Made by a program: the position numbers and the translations under genes. Under the pieces are notes generated by a model that was given only the letters and a program-made list of their open reading frames with translations, had not been told where the DNA came from and did not search any database. Positions 4,760 through 6,390 of a DNA stretch of 6,390 nt are shown piece after piece; within the stretch, counting starts at the first letter, position 1, and each line of letters begins with the position of its first letter. The stretch spans positions 2,690 through 9,079 of the forward strand of contig QHZX01000427.1 of assembly GCA_003224835.1 (NCBI GenBank), written 5' to 3'. The stretch is from Acidobacteriota bacterium. Lineage in GTDB: Bacteria; Acidobacteriota; Terriglobia; Terriglobales; Acidobacteriaceae.

Positions 4760-6390
4760 CGTCGGCAACGCCACGTGGGAAGAAATCAATGAGATTAAGA
4801 AAGGTGCCAATTATGGCTGGGTCACATATGAAGGTCCCGTCGTGCCACCCGTCGCCGGATTTACCAATCCGATATTCGCTTATCACCACTACGCTACTCA
4901 GGGCGCACCCAGCACCCCATTAGGCTGTGCCATCACAGGTGGCGATTTTTATAATCCGCCACCGCTTTGTTCCGGCGAACCACAATTTGGGTTTCCTAGT
5001 TCGTATATAGGCAAATATTTCTTCATGGATCTCTGCCAGCGCTGGATTTACACGCTGGACCTGACCCAGATCGATCCAACGAGCCCGTTTGGATTTTACA
5101 AAGCTACTTCTTTCGCGACCAACATCAACCACGGCGCGTTAACCTACCTGATCGTCGGACCGGACCGAAACCTCTACTATATCAGCCGCGACGACGGCGC
5201 AGTTTACCAAATTCGTTATCCGGCCAGCCTTGCTCCTACGATTGGCACCCAACCAGCAGACATATTGGTGGGACAGGGGTGGCCCGCCACATTCAGTGTT
5301 GATGCCTCAGGCGCCCAGACGCTGCGTTATCGCTGGCAGCGAAACAATGCGGATATCTCCGGAGCAGCTGATGTACCCAGCTACACTGTTACAAACCCGC
5401 AAGTAGCGACTGACAACGGAGCTTTGTTCCGCTGTATCGTGAGCAATTCGTTTGGAAGTGCAACGACCCGAAATGCCGTTTTGTCAGTCACCACCAAACA
5501 ACCTCCGATCCCAACCATCAAATCCCCGCCCCCATCCACTTTTTACAACTACGGAGACACTCTCTCTTTTGCCGGTTCGGCCGTCGATGGAGTGGATGCG
5601 GTCACTCATCAACCTCAAGATGGCGTCCTTCCCCCTAGTGCGCTTACCTGGCAAATTTTGGCCGAGCATCATCCGCTCACCAGCCCGAACCACCATACCC
5701 ATCCATTTTTCCCGCTGACGAGTGGGATTGCCGGCGGCACTGTCACGCTCAACTTCGTGGAACTTAATCCTGACGTCTGGTACCGCATTTTTTTGACGGC
5801 GCAAGATTCTTTCGGACTCTCTCAGACGACGTTCAGGGATATCTTTCCGCGTCATGCCCTGCTTTCGGTAAACACGAGCCCCGTAGCCTTAAAGGTAAAG
5901 ATAGACGGGATGCCAAAAAACGTGCCTAATAAGTTTTGGAGCGTAGTTAACCTGCCGCGCACTCTCGGTGCAGATACCCCGCAGACTGTAAGTGGAGCTA
6001 TCTACGACTTTGTTTCCTGGTCTGATGGCGGCGCCAGAACCCACACGATTTCGACTCCGACGATTGCTACTAACTATATCGCGAAGTTTGCGAAACGCCC
6101 CGCTGTGAGTACGGCACCGGGTACGACTGGCTCGATTAGCGCAAAGCCAAATCCGTGTACCCCTAATTCACAGGGACTTGGACAAACCGCTCTCACCTGG
6201 ACAAGCGCTGGAACCACGAAAGTTGAAATTCACGTTGATGCCCCAAACGGCAACATGCTCACCAGTAGCGGTCCCGGCACCTTTTCGGCCACGACCGGTC
6301 TTTGGGTGCGGAACGGGCAGACATTTTATCTGCAAAATGTTTCCAATGGCCTGCCTTTAACTTCCGCCCATACCTTGGCAACGGTGACGG
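4746..6390 (+). CDS. PQQ dehydrogenase C-terminal half with Ig-like, accessory and PNP domains (downstream fragment, 3' partial)
   Basis: This frame is open for 548 codons to the window end, with no start at its upstream edge. It continues the broken gene, though a GTG at 4842 or an ATG at 5025 could start a separate product. Bases 4746-5220 complete the propeller: TWEEINEIKKGANYGW, AITGGDFYNPP, YIGKYFFMDLC, and GPDRNLYYISRDDGAVYQIRY. Bases 5229-5492 encode an Ig-like domain (TQPADILVGQG, YRWQRNNADISGA, DNGALFRCIVSNSFGSA). Bases 5499-5850 resemble the accessory beta domain often found behind such dehydrogenases (YNYGDTLSFAGSAVDG, HHTHP, VWYRIFLTAQDSFGLS). Bases 5853-6087 contain a further domain with NTSP and WSDGGARTHTIS. 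A short linker leads to PNP module copy 4. The architecture points to a secreted or surface enzyme. Without the upstream half and the lost segment, activity is doubtful. Confidence 0.75.
   Translation, partial: MFVNDVGNATWEEINEIKKGANYGWVTYEGPVVPPVAGFTNPIFAYHHYATQGAPSTPLGCAITGGDFYNPPPLCSGEPQFGFPSSYIGKYFFMDLCQRWIYTLDLTQIDPTSPFGFYKATSFATNINHGALTYLIVGPDRNLYYISRDDGAVYQIRYPASLAPTIGTQPADILVGQGWPATFSVDASGAQTLRYRWQRNNADISGAADVPSYTVTNPQVATDNGALFRCIVSNSFGSATTRNAVLSVTTKQPPIPTIKSPPPSTFYNYGDTLSFAGSAVDGVDAVTHQPQDGVLPPSALTWQILAEHHPLTSPNHHTHPFFPLTSGIAGGTVTLNFVELNPDVWYRIFLTAQDSFGLSQTTFRDIFPRHALLSVNTSPVALKVKIDGMPKNVPNKFWSVVNLPRTLGADTPQTVSGAIYDFVSWSDGGARTHTISTPTIATNYIAKFAKRPAVSTAPGTTGSISAKPNPCTPNSQGLGQTALTWTSAGTTKVEIHVDAPNGNMLTSSGPGTFSATTGLWVRNGQTFYLQNVSNGLPLTSAHTLATVT
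6135..6390 (+). repeat. PNP beta module, copy 4 (diverged, reaches window end)
   Basis: It begins ISAKPNP and continues GLGQTALTWTSAG, KVEIHVDAPNG and a final strand pattern SAHTLATVT. The PNP opening and the TALTW strand match copies 1-3. The FRLY strand is replaced by FYLQNV, so this copy is clearly the most distant. The protein continues beyond the window, so whether this module is terminal, as in the first two genes, cannot be seen. Confidence 0.55.

Noticed and set aside
5484..5855. Reverse-strand open frame of 123 codons
   Set aside because: It is antisense to the conserved accessory domain of the dehydrogenase tail, with no domain or start signal of its own.

Overview
The window carries four same-strand genes, or pieces of genes, from what looks like a Gram-negative, moderate-GC soil or environmental bacterium. 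Verrucomicrobiota is my first guess and Acidobacteriota the second. The guess rests on protein style, not on a marker gene: a lipobox lipoprotein, a secreted PQQ-type sugar dehydrogenase with immunoglobulin-like and other C-terminal beta domains, GT-C-like membrane proteins, and mostly weak or absent Shine-Dalgarno sequences.

Layout. Bases 1-1529 are the 3' part of a large membrane protein. The end of its membrane core is followed by an extracytoplasmic domain, a jelly-roll carbohydrate-binding-like domain and two copies of a roughly 85-residue beta module. Bases 1602-1985 encode a small predicted lipoprotein made of a lipobox, a short linker and one copy of the same module. Bases 2066-3823 encode a complete 585-residue polytopic protein of the '6-pyruvoyl-tetrahydropterin synthase related' membrane family (GT-C/YfhO-like). 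Bases 4019-6390 hold a PQQ-dependent glucose/sorbosone dehydrogenase that is broken near 4746 by a frame change and an apparent loss of about 65-80 bases. It continues in another frame through Ig-like and accessory domains and a fourth, diverged copy of the module, then runs off the window.

The strongest signal is the shared module. It has a PNP motif near its start, a [IL][ST]W strand, and usually a Y-x-F-R-L-Y strand near its end. It recurs in three proteins that are otherwise unrelated or only loosely related: a membrane protein with an extracytoplasmic tail, a lipoprotein and a secreted dehydrogenase. This suggests a mobile surface module that serves the envelope, perhaps in binding or retention of glycan or partner proteins. 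That role is inference.

The first three genes are separated by only 72 and 80 bases and may be co-transcribed. A 195-base gap with small hairpins separates the dehydrogenase. No RNA gene, CRISPR array, insertion sequence or attachment site was recognised, and no gap exceeds 300 bases.
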